Below, piece after piece: positions 45,301 to 58,900 of a DNA stretch of 64,000 nucleotides (position 1 is the stretch's first letter; each line of letters opens with the position of its first letter). The position numbers were made by a program, and so were the translations under genes. Below the pieces are notes generated by a model. The model did no database searches, was not told the DNA's origin, and was given only the letters and a program-made list of their open reading frames with translations. The DNA is from Macrotis lagotis. Its lineage: Eukaryota; Chordata; Mammalia; Peramelemorphia; Peramelidae. The stretch covers positions 625,407,852 through 625,471,851 of the forward strand of contig NC_133666.1 in assembly GCF_037893015.1 (NCBI RefSeq), in the 5' to 3' direction.

Positions 45301-48300
45301 GATGACATTAGAGTCACTCAAGACCCTAAGTACTCATCTTTCTATTTCTTTTCTTCCATCCAAGAATCAATCAATACTCAATAAAGGTTTCAGGCCCTAA
45401 GCTAAATTCTGGGAAGAAGGGGGAGGAAAGATGTTATCAAGAGTAGAAATACTTAAGCTATATGGTGCAGTGGATAGAGCACCAGCCCTGGAGTCAGGAA
45501 GACCTAAATTCAAACCTAACTAACTCGGTGACCTTGGGCAACTCATTTAACCCTGATTGCCTTCTCCAATTGACCCAATCCATAGCTGGCCTTGGACCAA
45601 GATAGCTTCTGAAGAAAAAGTGAGGCTGCTGATAGCTTAGAACAGCCTCCCTGCTCCCCCAAATACAATTCATTTGCTAGTCTTGGCATCTCCACCCTGA
45701 AGTCTAAGGACAAGGAGCAGCTAGGTGAGGCAGTGGATAGAGCACCAGCCCTGGAGTCAGGAGGACCTGAGTTCAAATATGATCTCAAACATTTAATAAT
45801 TGCCTAGCTGTGTGACCTTGGTAAGTCACTGAACCCCATTGCCTTAAATAAATAAAAAAAAGAAAATAAAGGACAAACATCACTTAACTGGAAGAAATGA
45901 TTGGATTTATGATCCGTGATCTTTACCTTCCATCCTCTCCCTTTGTCTCAACATATAAGAGGGCTGAATTAAGGTCCTTTCTGGGGGATTGAGAGAAGTC
46001 TTCCTAAAAGTATCTGCAAATAAACCATTGAAAGGGAAACTTTTAAGTGGGAAAACTGGTCATAACCAGGAGATTGGTTATTTAGTAGGATGGGTCCCCC
46101 ACAAGGAGTTGGGTCACCAGAGATCTATTTCCCTTTAGAGATCTGCTAGCTTTCTGTAGTGTAAGATCCCATGGACTAAGCAGCTGCAAATTCGTAGCTG
46201 GTCTCTAAGTTCTATACTTAATATCTCATGATTTTTTCTTTCACTCAACTCTCACCATTTATTAAATGTAGTTAGGCAGAGAGAGATAAGGCATTGAGAT
46301 ACAGAGTTATAGGATGTCATAACTGTAGTACAAAGCTAAATGGGTTGAGTACTTGAGTTATAAAAACAAAAATGGAGGGGAAAGTTCAGAGGAGGGAGGG
46401 CTCTTTACTGTCTGGGAAAGCTCCCAGATTTCTTGAAGGTGGTGGCCCCTGAATTGGGCTTTTAAAATGTGTAAGAGAAAGGGACTGGAAGGGGGTATTT
46501 CAGGTGGCTTTTGGATTTAAGATTTCAGGTGGAAAGCTGGAATTTTTTGAATGGAGAACAAAAGAGTTGTTACAGTTTTACTTAACTGCAGATATTAGAC
46601 TGAGAGGCAATGAGTGTGCTACAAGATTGGAAAATCTGGAGGGCCAGATACATGATCCGATGAATTTGGATTCTAACCTGTCGGCATTCAAGAATCGCAG
46701 AAGATTTTTGAGTAGGAGAGTAATTGGACTGATTCTCTCTTCAGAAATCAGGGTAGGATGGATTGAAGAGAATAAGAAAATGTCGGAAGGCCTAAATTTG
46801 AATCTTGGCTCTGCTTCTCAAGACTTGGGTGACCTTGGGTGAGTCACTTCAGTTTTGGCTTCAGTCTCTCCATTTGCAAAAGGAGTTTCACTAGGGGACC
46901 TCGAAAGTCCAAGACCTTCCAACTTTAAACCCTGTGATCCTTGGAGAAGGCAGAGAATCTAGGTTTAAAAACTAGTGCAGGAGAGAAGAGGGACAAGATG
47001 GAAGGAGTCTGAAAGGCTGGTGGAGTAACTACTTTTACTTGGTGATCTCCGCCCCGTCCTCCATTTATCTTGGACTTTCCCTGGTCTTGTCTCCGCCTTC
47101 ATTTCTACCTAGAACCGGCACATCGAGGTACAGCTCCGGTCCAGTTGGGGCGCGGGGAAGTTCTGACGGCCCCCAGCCTTCCCGTGGGGGGAGTCTAAGG
47201 AGGGTTGAGGAAAGAGGGGAGATTTGGTGCAGTCCCACGGGAAGCCTAAATGTTTCCCCTTTCCCACCTGGTGGGAAGTTTAGAGTTGGAAGGGACCTTA
47301 GGCTATGATTTTCTCTCCTGGCCACGAGATATGTGACCTTGCGCAAGTGTCTTTCCCCTCTGAGCCTCAGTTTCTCCACCGGGACTGAGCTGGAGGATCC
47401 CTTCGGGCCCTGGTAGCACTGACCTTCTCGGAGGCTGCCAGCGGCCGCCCTCCCCCGCGGGTCCCGACTTAAGTGACGGGAGCAGCTGCCCCCTCTGCTC
47501 CGCCGCCTCCTCCTCCTCCTCCTCCTCCTCCTCCTCCCCCCGGCCCCGCCCCGAGAGGCCCCTCTCCCAGCTCGGCCACCGCCCCGGCCCCACCCGACCT
47601 TTCCACTGGTCCGCGGCTACCTTCTGGGAGAGCCTAGGGGGTGGGGGCTGCCTTCGCCTGGCCCAGCTCGGCGGGGCGGGGGGAATTGGAGGCAGTCGCT
47701 AATCGGGACCGGTTAGACCGGTCTGAGCCTCTGGGTAGAGTCTCTTATTGGGCCACCTCGGCCCAGCTGACCGAGCAGGGCCCGGGCACCCGGGAAGGGG
47801 TCTCGGACCAGAGGCAGAGCCAGCATGGGGGGCGATCGGCAGCACTACTATGGCCAGCATGGTAGGTGGGCAGCCCCCTTGCCTCCCCTCCCCCAGCCTC
47901 TGCCTCTGCCCTGCAGGCAGCGTGGTGGGGCTTCTCCAGGGATCCCCCAGCGCTCTCCAGCGCCTCTGGGTCCAGGAATGCTGGACGGAGGAATGTCTGA
48001 ATCCCCTCCTCATGCCTGTCCCCTTCCCAGTTGCAGTTCCCGGTGCTGTGTATTGGGGGTGGGGGGAGACGGCTGCCCTGGGGCATCTGATCCCCTTGAC
48101 TTATGCCCAGCCTGGTGCTCTCAGCCTGCTCCCCCCTCAGGATCCCCAAATGCAGCAGGAGTTAGCACTGGGGCCAAGCCACGGGGGCGGATGCTGCCCT
48201 GCTGCCCATTTGAGCCCTTTTTGGCTGTCCTTGGCCCTTGCCTCCTCTTCTGCCCCCCCCTTCCTTTCCCTCCCCTCTGAAACATACTTTCACCAGTCCA

Positions 48301-49839
48301 ATTTGGGCCGAGTGGGTGTATGTGTGTGGGGGGGTGAGTAGGGGTTCTGAAAGGCTCTGGTTCTGAAGTTCAACCCAATTGGCCCTGTCCTGTGCCCCGC
48401 CCCCCAACTTCTTTGACTTGTGCTGCTCTGGGTGTGTGTGTGGGGGGATTGTGTTAATTAAGATAATGGTAGTAATTAATATCTTTTGAATCCCTTAGGG
48501 GATTGACTAGGCCTTGGAGATCTGTGTGTGGGAGGCAGCAGAACAATGTCATTCTGTATTGGCCCCAAGTTTTTCAGCCCAGGCCTCTGGCCACCCCCTC
48601 TCCCCCACCCCTCATCAGGTTCCTCTAGTAATTACTTCAAGAGTAACCCCAGCAACCTCCCTGGTAGAAATTGGAGAAGGGGTATCATTAATGATGTTAA
48701 GAATTTTTGGGGAGACCTTGACTGGCAGCCAGGTCTTCTAATTCTGGGTAAATCAGAGCCCAAATTGAGGAGGGGTCCAGGCCACTGGTTTCCCTGACTC
48801 GGCTTTGGCATGTGTTTTCTCAGGAACACCTCAGAAATATGACCCAACATTCAAGGGCCCCATTTATAACAGGTGAGATTGGGCCTGATGGGGGAGGGGA
48901 AGGTCCCCACTCCCTTCTGCTTAACCCCCTCTCTCTGGTCCTCAGTCCATCTGTCTTCACCCTCTATACCAGGCTCATTTCCCAAAACCCCAGTTCCCCT
49001 GGGTCCTGCATGGCTCTTCCCTACCACTATTCTTTTTTCATCCAACAGCTTTTTGTCCCCCTTTCTGGTCCATGGGCCCCATCTCTCTAACATGCTTTGC
49101 ACTCTAATTTGTAGATCTCTTGCCTCATCCCTGGCATATTTTTTTGAGGGGGCTGGTGAGTGACATTCTCACGGGGTTGTTTGTCTGGGCCTGACTTCCC
49201 TTTCCTTTTCAGGGGTTGCACCGATGTTATCTGCTGTGTAGTCTTATTCATAGCCATTGTGGGATATGTAGCTGTGGGCATCATAGGTACGTAGGGGATG
49301 GCACAATCCAGGCCATGATTCTGAAATTTTGTGTTTTTGATATTTTTTGTAGGGGGTAAAAATGATTAATCCAATTGTTATTTCAACCCACATTTAAACA
49401 CCTACTCTGTGCTTTGTGAATCCCCCATGCTCAGTGCTGAGGAATATAAAGGTGAAAAATTTTCAGATAACAGTTTCAAAGAGGCAGGTATAGAAAGATG
49501 TGAACTAATGAGTCAGGCAACATTTTTTAGGTGCCTGAGCTGGGCTGGGCATTGTGCTCTGTGTAGAAGCAAAGAAACACAAAAGACAGTTATTCCTTGT
49601 TCTCAAGTGGATCTAATAGAATGAGAAAGGCAAAAAGGGATTTGCAGTTAGTACTGAAAAAGATCACTTGCAGCTAAAGAGCAGAGGGAAGACTTCATGG
49701 GAGATAATGGCACCAGATTTGGGCCTTGAAAAAGGAGGTAGAGCTGAGGAAGGATACTGTAGGCAATGAAGTAATCTGTGGAATACAAAGATATACAGTG
49801 GAACATGGAAACAGTGGAAGGGAAGTTTGGGGAGGGGGA

Positions 49840-49900
<61 letters not shown>

Positions 49901-52900
49901 AGAAGAGTAAGACAAGATTGCTAAAGTGCTTTTAGATTCACTAAGTACAATCTTCATTTCAACCCTGAGAGGGAGGGAGGCAGGCAGTAGGAGACAGTGA
50001 GATAATTGGCTTCCAAGTCAGAGGACCTTGCATTTGAATTTTGTTTCTGCTGCTATCACATAGGAATCCTGGGCAATCTATAAAATTGAAGAAATTGGGC
50101 TATGCAATCTTAAATGACCCTTCTAACTAGAAATTCTCTGATTCTATCCCCATTTTATAGATGGAGAAAACTGAGGTTCAGAGTGTATAAGTCACTTAGC
50201 TCTTGTCCATCACCTTGGTGTATAATGCTCAAATACCCAGGTCTCCTGATTCCAAAACTGAACTTTTGGGTGGGACCATAGTGGGGGTATGATAGCTGAG
50301 GAGTGGTAGGATATGTTGAATTAAAAAGCTTTGACTTGTCTGCAGCCTGGACCCATGGAGACCCCCGAAAGGTGATTTATCCTACAGACAGCCGTGGACA
50401 GTTCTGTGGGCAAAAGGGGACACCTAATGAGTAGGTCTTATTCCCTGCTCCTGAGAATTCCCCTATCCCTGCTCCCCATTTCCCCTGACCTTGGTTCCTA
50501 GGCCAGTCCAGCCTCTTATCATAGCAGGGTGGCCTATGGTGGGGGAGGGAAGTCCTGAGTCCTATGCCATTTCTGGGAGAGTGGGTGGGGAACTTAGGAT
50601 GGGATTTGGGACTGATACCCTCCCTTGCAATGTCTTCCAGGAACAAGCCTTTCTTGTTTTACTTCAACATTCTGAAATGTGCTAGTCCTTTGGTGCTCTT
50701 GGAGTTTCAGTGCCCAACTACGCAGGTGACTGACCCCAAAACACCAGACTGAAGGCCCCTTTGCTGTCTCCATGCTCTACTTTTTTGGGGGGGTGGGGAG
50801 GAGTAATCCCCAGAAGGTCTCTGGGCTGGGTCTGTGGGTGATAACCATAGCTTCTGGTGCAAACTGCAAAGAAAGCCAGACCCTGGTCCCAGCTGTGTCT
50901 GGATGACATACTTTTATTCCTTCTCCTCCCCCAGATCTGTGTGGAAAAATGTCCCTCTCGATATCTTACCCTTCTACAAGCCTATCCCCGCCAGCAGGAT
51001 CTGAACTATTATAAACAATTCTGTGTTCCACAGTTTGACCAAAGCAAAGTTAAGGTATTTGGGGCAAAGGGACTAGCATCAACTAGCTTTGATGCTTGGG
51101 GTAGGGGCAAAAGTCTGTCACTGTCTGAGAGGCAGGGGATTTGGGGTGGAAGGAGCACCTATAATTGGGTCGTGAGAGTGAATCCCAGCTCTGTTGCTCA
51201 GTATCATTGTGTTTCAGGGAAAACTTGAATTCAAATCCTACCCAGGACTTTTACCTTGTGAGACCCCCTTTCCAACTCTGCCATGCTTCCTGTGACCTGA
51301 GTTAACTTGGCAGTTCATTTCCTTTCCCTGGGCTGAAGTTCCCTTATCTGTAAAATGTAGACTGGGTGGGGAAGGAAGGAGTCTAAATAAATATCCAAAA
51401 GCCAACATTTGCATAGTGAATGCTTGAGGTTAGCAAGTTTTCCTCACCCCCCTACCTTATGATGTAGGTGATGTAAGTATGTTCTTTTTTGTGTATATCT
51501 CTAGATCTTGTGATTTCTTTAGTGTCAGGAAACTGTGGGGAAACTCTCTGCTAATGCAGTGTATCCTTCCTTCTGCAATTTCTAGTCTGAAAGTATAGCC
51601 CTGGGGTACTTGGGAGGGGGTGTCATAAGGCCAATATTTGAGTTTCCTAACTCTTGAGGCTACCTTTCTGTCCTCCTCTACTCCATGATGCCCTTCATCT
51701 TCATTTTACATATTAGGAAATTGAGGGGTCAGTGATTTCCTCAGGCTTATATAGAGTAGTGCGACCAGAATGTGAGCCTCAGGTCTTCATATCTGAGATC
51801 TGCTTCTTCCTGTTGCCTCTAAATGATGTCTAAGGTGTCTCTTGGATTTAAATATTATTATTCTGTGATGTAATACCTAGGCCCTGAAGCCTTCTGACCA
51901 TGGGGGTTGAATGAGACTGAGTGTGGGGGTAGAGGGGGTTCTCAGCAGGCTGACCTCTCCCTTTTCATCTTTTCCTCCCCATCTTCTCCCAGAGTGCAGC
52001 AGAGATTCTCAAGAATGGAGACTGCCCTGCTATGCTCACGCCCAGCAAACCTTGTGAGTATTGAAACTAGGGAAGGGAGGGATTGTGCTTCTGGGTCAGA
52101 GAGGTCAGGGTTGATTCTGACCACAGACCTTTCTCTCCAACAGTGGCTCGTCGATGCCTCCCAGCCATTGAGACCCACAAAGGGGTGATCACTGTGGGCA
52201 ATGAGACCACTTTTGATGATGGTCATGGCCAGAAGAGAAACGTATCCGAGTTGGTGGAGGGAGCCAAGTGAGGAGAGGGTGCCCTGAGATTCTGGGGCCT
52301 TCCTTCTCTTTTTCCTCAGACTCATTTCCCCCTTTTTCCTTGAGAGGGAAGGGAGGGCGGGATGGAGAGCTCCCTGGATCATATCAGATTTACTCTTACT
52401 GCTTACCCACATCCTTTCTAGGATCTTTGAGAAGGGTTAGAGGGACCAGGCTGAGTTGACTCTCCTCCAGATAGTCTCCTTCCTCTTTCCCTCATCTTCT
52501 CAACTTCTTCTCCCAAACACCTCAGGAAGGCAAATGTGGTTCTGGAGGCAAGACAGCTGGCCATGCGTGTGTTTGAGGATTATACTGTTTCCTGGTATTG
52601 GATTCTCATGTGAGTCTAGCCCCAAATCTGTATATGTCCCTGTGTGGATCCCTTTGGAGTTCTAGTGGAGTGAACATGGGGAGAGAATGCACATCATAGG
52701 ACTGAGGATGTGGCCCCACTCTGTTCCTTTGCCTCTTACTCACTTGGATGGAAAAAGTACAGACCTGGGGCTCAGAGTCTCTCTCTTTTTTTTTTAAGTT
52801 TTTTTTGCAAGGCAATGGGGTTAAATGACTTGCCCAAGGCCACACAGCTAGGTAATTAAGTGACTGAGGCCAGCTTTGAACTCAGGTCCTCCTGATGCCA

Positions 52901-55900
52901 GGGCTGGTGCTCTATCCACTGCGCCACCTAGCCGCCCTTTTTTTTTTCAGAGTCTCTTGATGGTTGTGTGTTTCCAGCTGTCTTTATTTTTGGCTCTCTT
53001 GAGTGGGGCAGGTGGGGGAGTTGGTGCAGGCACAATGCCTGGGAAGGGGAAGTGGTAGTCTGACTCACTCCTCTTCTCCACCCCCCTACAGTGGCCTGGT
53101 GATTGCCATGGTGCTGAGCCTCATCTTCATCGTTCTCCTTCGATTCCTGGCTGGGATCATGGTCTGGATTATGATAGTCATGGTCATCTTGGTGCTGGGC
53201 TATGGTGAGGACTCAGGACTCATAGAATCCTACCTTCCCCACATCTAGAGAACTATTCCAGAACAATTCCAGAGCCCCCTCTTGACCTGCCAGAGATTTG
53301 AGATCTCCCCCATAAGAACCTTCATTATGTTTTGGCAGGCCCTGTTCTGAGATACTCATTGAGAAGTATCTATCCCTAGCTTATAAGCCTGAGCTCAAGG
53401 ACCCAGAATTATCTTCTCTTCTCCTCTCCCAGGAATCTTTCACTGTTACATGGAGTATGCCCGACTCCGAGGTGAAGCAGGCTCTGATATCTCCATTGCG
53501 GACCTGGGCTTCCAGACTGACTTTCGGGTATATCTGCACCTGAGGCAGACCTGGCTGGCCTTCAGTACGTGCACACATCTGCTTCTCCAATCCCCAGTTC
53601 TTGACCCTGGTGGCCCCACCCCCATTTCCTTCCTAGAACTGCTCATTGAGTTTCACTGTTAAAGGGCATTTTAGCATCTATTATTGCCAAGTGCTTTATA
53701 AATATGATTTTATGGAAATAATAGGCCTTGGGAAGTTGGCACTTTTTATCACCATTTTAGAGTTGAGGAAACTAAGGCAAATAGGATAAGTAACTTGCCC
53801 ATTCTCACGCTGCTAGTAAGTACCTGAGACTGAATCTGAATTAGCATCTTCCTGACTCCAGACCCTGTAAACAGAACCCAGACAGGGAGCCAGGGCTGTT
53901 AGGTTAGGACCTTATATTCCTCCAACCTCCATCTGTCTCACCATAGGTCTCTGAGCTATAGAGAGCCTATTATCCTTATTTACTGATTTATTGTCTTCAT
54001 GACTCAGGGCAAGTCCCTTGCCCTCTCTGGGCCTTTATTTCCCCCATTTGTAAAGTGAAGAAGAGGCCATTGGACTCCCTTTCATGATATTTGAGGCCCC
54101 TTCCAGCCCTGTCCTCATGTACCATTTTTATATGCTCCTTCCCTTCTAGGGGGAATGGGGTGGACTGACCTAGGCTCCCATTCCAGTTCTATCCTTAGGC
54201 ACCATATTTCTATTCTCCTTCCTTTCCATGAGGGATGGGGTGGGTTGATTTGGCCTCCTTTCTCCCCCATCCAAAGTGATCATCTTGTGCGTGGTGGAGC
54301 TCATCATAATCCTCCTCCTCATCTTCCTGAGAAAACGCATCCTCATTGCTATTGCCCTCATCAAAGAGGCTAGCAGGTGATAAAACTGGTGGTGAATGGG
54401 GAACTGAGGGACTTCAGAGAGAGGAACTGGGTAGGAGACTGGAGGGGACTGGGGAGAGCACTTGGTAGGAGGCTAGAGGGGACTGGGGAGCAAACTGGGC
54501 AGGAGAGTGGAGGGGACTGGGGAGAGCTTTGGACAGGAGGCTGGAGAGGATTGGAGGGGAATGGGGACAGAGCTGAGGCTGGGAACTGGAGAGGGGACCA
54601 GGAGGGGCATAGGAGGCTGTGAGGAAGTAGGACTTGGGAGATGAACTGAGGAAGCTCTACAGCAGAGACAGCTCTAACCTTAACCCCTCTTTTTTGTTTC
54701 CCCAGGGCTGTGGGTTATGTCATGACCTCCCTGCTGTACCCACTTTTTACCTTTTTCCTTCTCTGCCTCTGCATTGCCTACTGGGCCAGCACTGCTGTGT
54801 ATCCTCCTGCTAAAACTCCCAACCATCCACTGTTCCCTCTGTCCAGTTATCCATTTCCCCTAGGCCCTGGTCAGTTCTGCCCTCCCTCCTTTCCCTTTCC
54901 TTGGGACCTTGGGGAAGGAAGGGGATCTGGAGACCTCACTTAATTATGATCCCTTGGGAGGGTTGGGTTTTCTAGTGCATGAGGGACTTGACTCCCACCA
55001 TGTGGCTAAGTTAAAAGACCTTATTGAGCATCTAGCTTCCTGTCCACTTCCAATGAGGCTGTCTACAAGGTCTTCAACGACACAGCTTGTGTAGCTGCTG
55101 GTCAGACATGTAATCCAGAGGTGAGGGACCAGTAGACCAAGATTGGGGGTAGGGAGCATCTTCCATGGAGTCCTCTGCAAACCCCTCCTCTCCATTGGCA
55201 TTCTGGCTAACTCCTCCCACTCCCATCAGTGTCCTTCCCATTTTGATCTTGCCTGTCTTCATCTCTCCACAGACTTTCCAGTCCTCAAATGTGACCCGAC
55301 TGTGCCATGATGCTCGATGCCAGTTTGCCTTCTATGGTGGGGAGACTGGTTATCACAAGGCACTACTTGGTCTGCAGATCTACAATATCTTCATGTTCTT
55401 CTGGCTGGCAAACTTTGCGCTGGCTTTGGGCCAGGTGACACTGGCTGGAGCCTTTGCCTCCTACTATTGGGCCATAAAGAAGCCAGATGACCTTCCTGCC
55501 TTTCCCCTCTTCTCCTCCTTTGGCAGGGCACTCAGGTCTGCAAGGGTTAGGGCTGGAACCAGGACCTTGGGTACCTTCTCCAGGGAAAGGGAAAGAAAAC
55601 CAGAATGGGGGACTGACCCTGAGGGAGAAGCTAAGGTGGGAGGGATTCCTGGCAATACAGAAACCCAGCTGACATTCCCTTACTTCCCTATTATCCTAGG
55701 ACTCTTCTCTCCTAGATTGGGTCACATTTGTAGAAGGAAAGAAGGGAAAGGACCTAAATTCTCCTCTAAATACCTTCCCCATCACAGTAGGACATAACTG
55801 ACACAATGACCTGTCCCCTGCTCAGGTACCACACAGGCTCCTTGGCCTTTGGTTCCCTCCTCCTAGCCATCGTGCAGGTAATACGTGTGATACTTGAGTA

Positions 55901-58900
55901 CCTGGATCAGCGTCTCAAAGGTGAGGGGACTTTGTGGGGCATCAGCTTTGAGATGGGGTAAGGCCTGGCCTGGAAGCTGGTTCCCTAGCACCCTGGGGGG
56001 GGAGAGGGGAGGTTAGGGGAGGAGTCAGGAAGTGGCAGGAGTCACTTCTCATGCATTTTGTATTCCCTCCCCTCCAGTTGCAGAGAACAGGTTTGCCAAG
56101 TTCCTCATGACCTGTCTCAAGTGCTGTTTTTGGTGCCTAGAGAAATTCCTCAAATTCCTCAATAGGAATGCTTATATCATGGTGAGAGTCCTGAGAATCC
56201 TGGCCCCCTACACTAGCTCCTTCCTTACCATCCCCCTCTGATCTCCTGGTTGTTCTCCCACCTTCCCCCAAGGAATATTCATGCCTTTATCTTCCCGGTC
56301 TGAGCCCTCCCAGCTGCCCTAGATACCCTGAACTTGGTATTTTCTTCATATCCCTGAACTGCTTCCAGTTATTTCCTTTTTCAAGTACCTCAATTGGAAA
56401 ACTTGATAAAATCCTTTGAGGATATGTGGGTCTTCACTTGCCATGAGGCCATCCTTCTCCTCCTCACCATACACTCATATACACACACAGATCGCCATCT
56501 ATGGTACCAACTTCTGTACGTCTGCCAAGAATGCCTTCTTCTTGCTCATGCGGAACATTATTAGGTGAGATTGGAAAACATTCCATCCCCCCCTCCTTTA
56601 TGTCCTCCCTCCCTGACTTCCCTGGTGCCTACATTCTTTGGGCTCTCTGCCTTCAGTCTGATTCTCATCTTCTCTCCTCTACCCCAGGGTAGCTGTCTTG
56701 GACAAGGTCACTGATTTCCTTTTCCTCTTGGGGAAACTTCTGGTTGTGGGAAGTGTTGGTAAGTCAGGTCTGTTCTTCCCCCAGTGCCTAGGGAAGAGCC
56801 CCAAATTTCTCTGTTCTTGATATTCCATTTTCCACAGGAAAGAAGAAAGTATGAATTTAGATGGGTTGGGGGGGTGGTTTAGAGTGGGTCTTCTGGCCTC
56901 AATGAAGAAGCCTGACTTCAAGTGGCTTTCTGTCACCTGGGAATGTGGAAGGTTCTGGGCTGAGTGGGTATTTTGGAAGGACTAAATTCATTCTCCTAAC
57001 TGCCTTGTCCCTGGGCTTCCTTATTTTTCCAGGAATCCTGGCATTCTTCTTCTTCACCCACCGAATCAAGATTGTACAGGACACAGCACCCCCTCTCAAT
57101 TACTACTGGGTTCCCATTCTGGTAGGAACCTTCATGGGGTCTGGACAAGACTCAGAACTTGAGAGGTCTTCAGATCTCAGAGGATCCTAGCCAGTCAGAT
57201 CCACTCACTTTACAGTCATGAGCACAGTGGAACCTGGGAGAAGTGAAAGGAGCTGTCCAAAGTCACAGCTGTAGTCAATAGTCAATAAGCATTGAGTAAT
57301 ATTGATATATTAGAAGTAAAAGTCAGGGTCAATATTCTAACTCAATATCTCCCAAGTCTTTAATGATGTAGACTGTGCTGGCGACAGGCTCAAGGACAAA
57401 GCTAGAAAGACCATGGTTGTAAATAACTGTGTGTGTGTGTGTGTGTTCTAGATGGGACTTGAGTTGAAAATTTTCTCTTAGGAATTTCAGCCTGGACAAT
57501 TGGTAAAGGGAAGTTCGAAGAAGAGGAAAGGTCTAGGGTAAGGCTAGGTTAATTGACTTGCCCAGGTAGTAGATGTTAAAAGCAGGATTTGAAGTGGTGG
57601 CTCTTGTCTTTGAGGAGCTCACTCTCCACTTTGCTGTGTTGTCATTCATGGGGTCATTAATGACCCCAAATGAACTTATAAAGGTAGCCTGGGGTCTGGC
57701 CAGAAGATTTTTAGATTTTGTTTTGTACTAATGAGTCTGGCTTTTGAAATGAGGAGTCACTGAAGATTAGGGAGGAGAGAGTTGACCAGAGGAAGTTTAT
57801 TTTATTGAGCTGAATCTGGTAGCCTGCTGCAGCCTGGTGATGAGAAGGTGCTTTTTTAAAGGAGGCCAGAGACCAGACTAGATTTGAGCAGGGACAGTGA
57901 CTCGGCTGTTTTCTTCCTTGACAGACAGTGATCATCGGCTCCTACTTGATTGCTCACGGCTTTTTCAGTGTCTATGGAATGTGTGTGGACACTCTTTTCC
58001 TCTGTTTCTGTGAGTACCCAGAGGGCCTGGGCACCAGCTTTCCCATACATAAGGTCATGCTGCCCCAGCCTTTCCCTCTTTTAAGGCTTCCATGAGAATG
58101 TGCACACGGACTAGTGCCCAGCTCCCATCAGGGGCTCTGAGCCCTCTGTTCCCCACCATCCCATCCTGCTTCCTTCTCCCCTACTTCACACTCACTCCCT
58201 GCTACCGCTACCACTGCTGCTGCCCCCTGTGCCCCTCTACTCCATGTTGTAGCTCTGACCATCTTCTTGACCTGCCCAACTCCCCATTGGGGGTGCCACC
58301 CTGAGGGATTGAGTGCTTGGTGTTTCTGGCCTTGGTTGGGGAATCTGTGGCTGCCACTAACTGGTTTCTCCGTCTTTCTTTTCTCTCTCTCTCCCATGTC
58401 CCTGACCCTTCTCTGCTCCTCTGCTGCCTGGCTCCCTATGTCCCCTTGTCTTTCTTTCCCTGCCTGTTCCCCTCCTTGCCCTACCCCCCCAATTCCTGGG
58501 GGTGGGGGGGAGCTCAGGTGAGGACCTGGAGCGTAACGATGGCTCCCCCGAGCGTCCATACTTCATGTCCCCTGAGCTGAGAGACATCCTGCTGAAGGGG
58601 AATGCTGAGGCCGGGAAGAGTGAAGCACAGGAGGAATAGGGTGTTCTGGGGTGTGGGGGTGTTCTGGGTCCCCTCCTGACACATGGGGTGCCAGGGAGAT
58701 ATAATAAACCAGGAACCAGGCAAGGGCCCAAGACTACTTTTCTCACTTGGAATGTGGTGGGGTGTGGGCATGAAGACATGAAATCTCCTTGGCAGAGAGA
58801 AAGAGAAGGCTGGTTTGTGATTGTGACTAGGGTGAACCTGCTCCCTCATCTCCCTTCTGCTGGCCAAAGCCACTGCCCCTCCCCCATGTTCCCTGCCTCT

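Noticed and set aside
47303-48341. Open frames around SLC44A2 exon 1b, some near 200 codons
   Set aside because: Low-complexity translations of a CpG island and intron; only the 12-codon exon 1b is supported.
49664-49957. SLSLSLS-rich and REREREE-rich frames
   Set aside because: Translation of the (GA)n microsatellite.
54422-54560. CRISPR-like array
   Set aside because: Units are directly adjacent with no spacers and the host is a vertebrate; it is a minisatellite.
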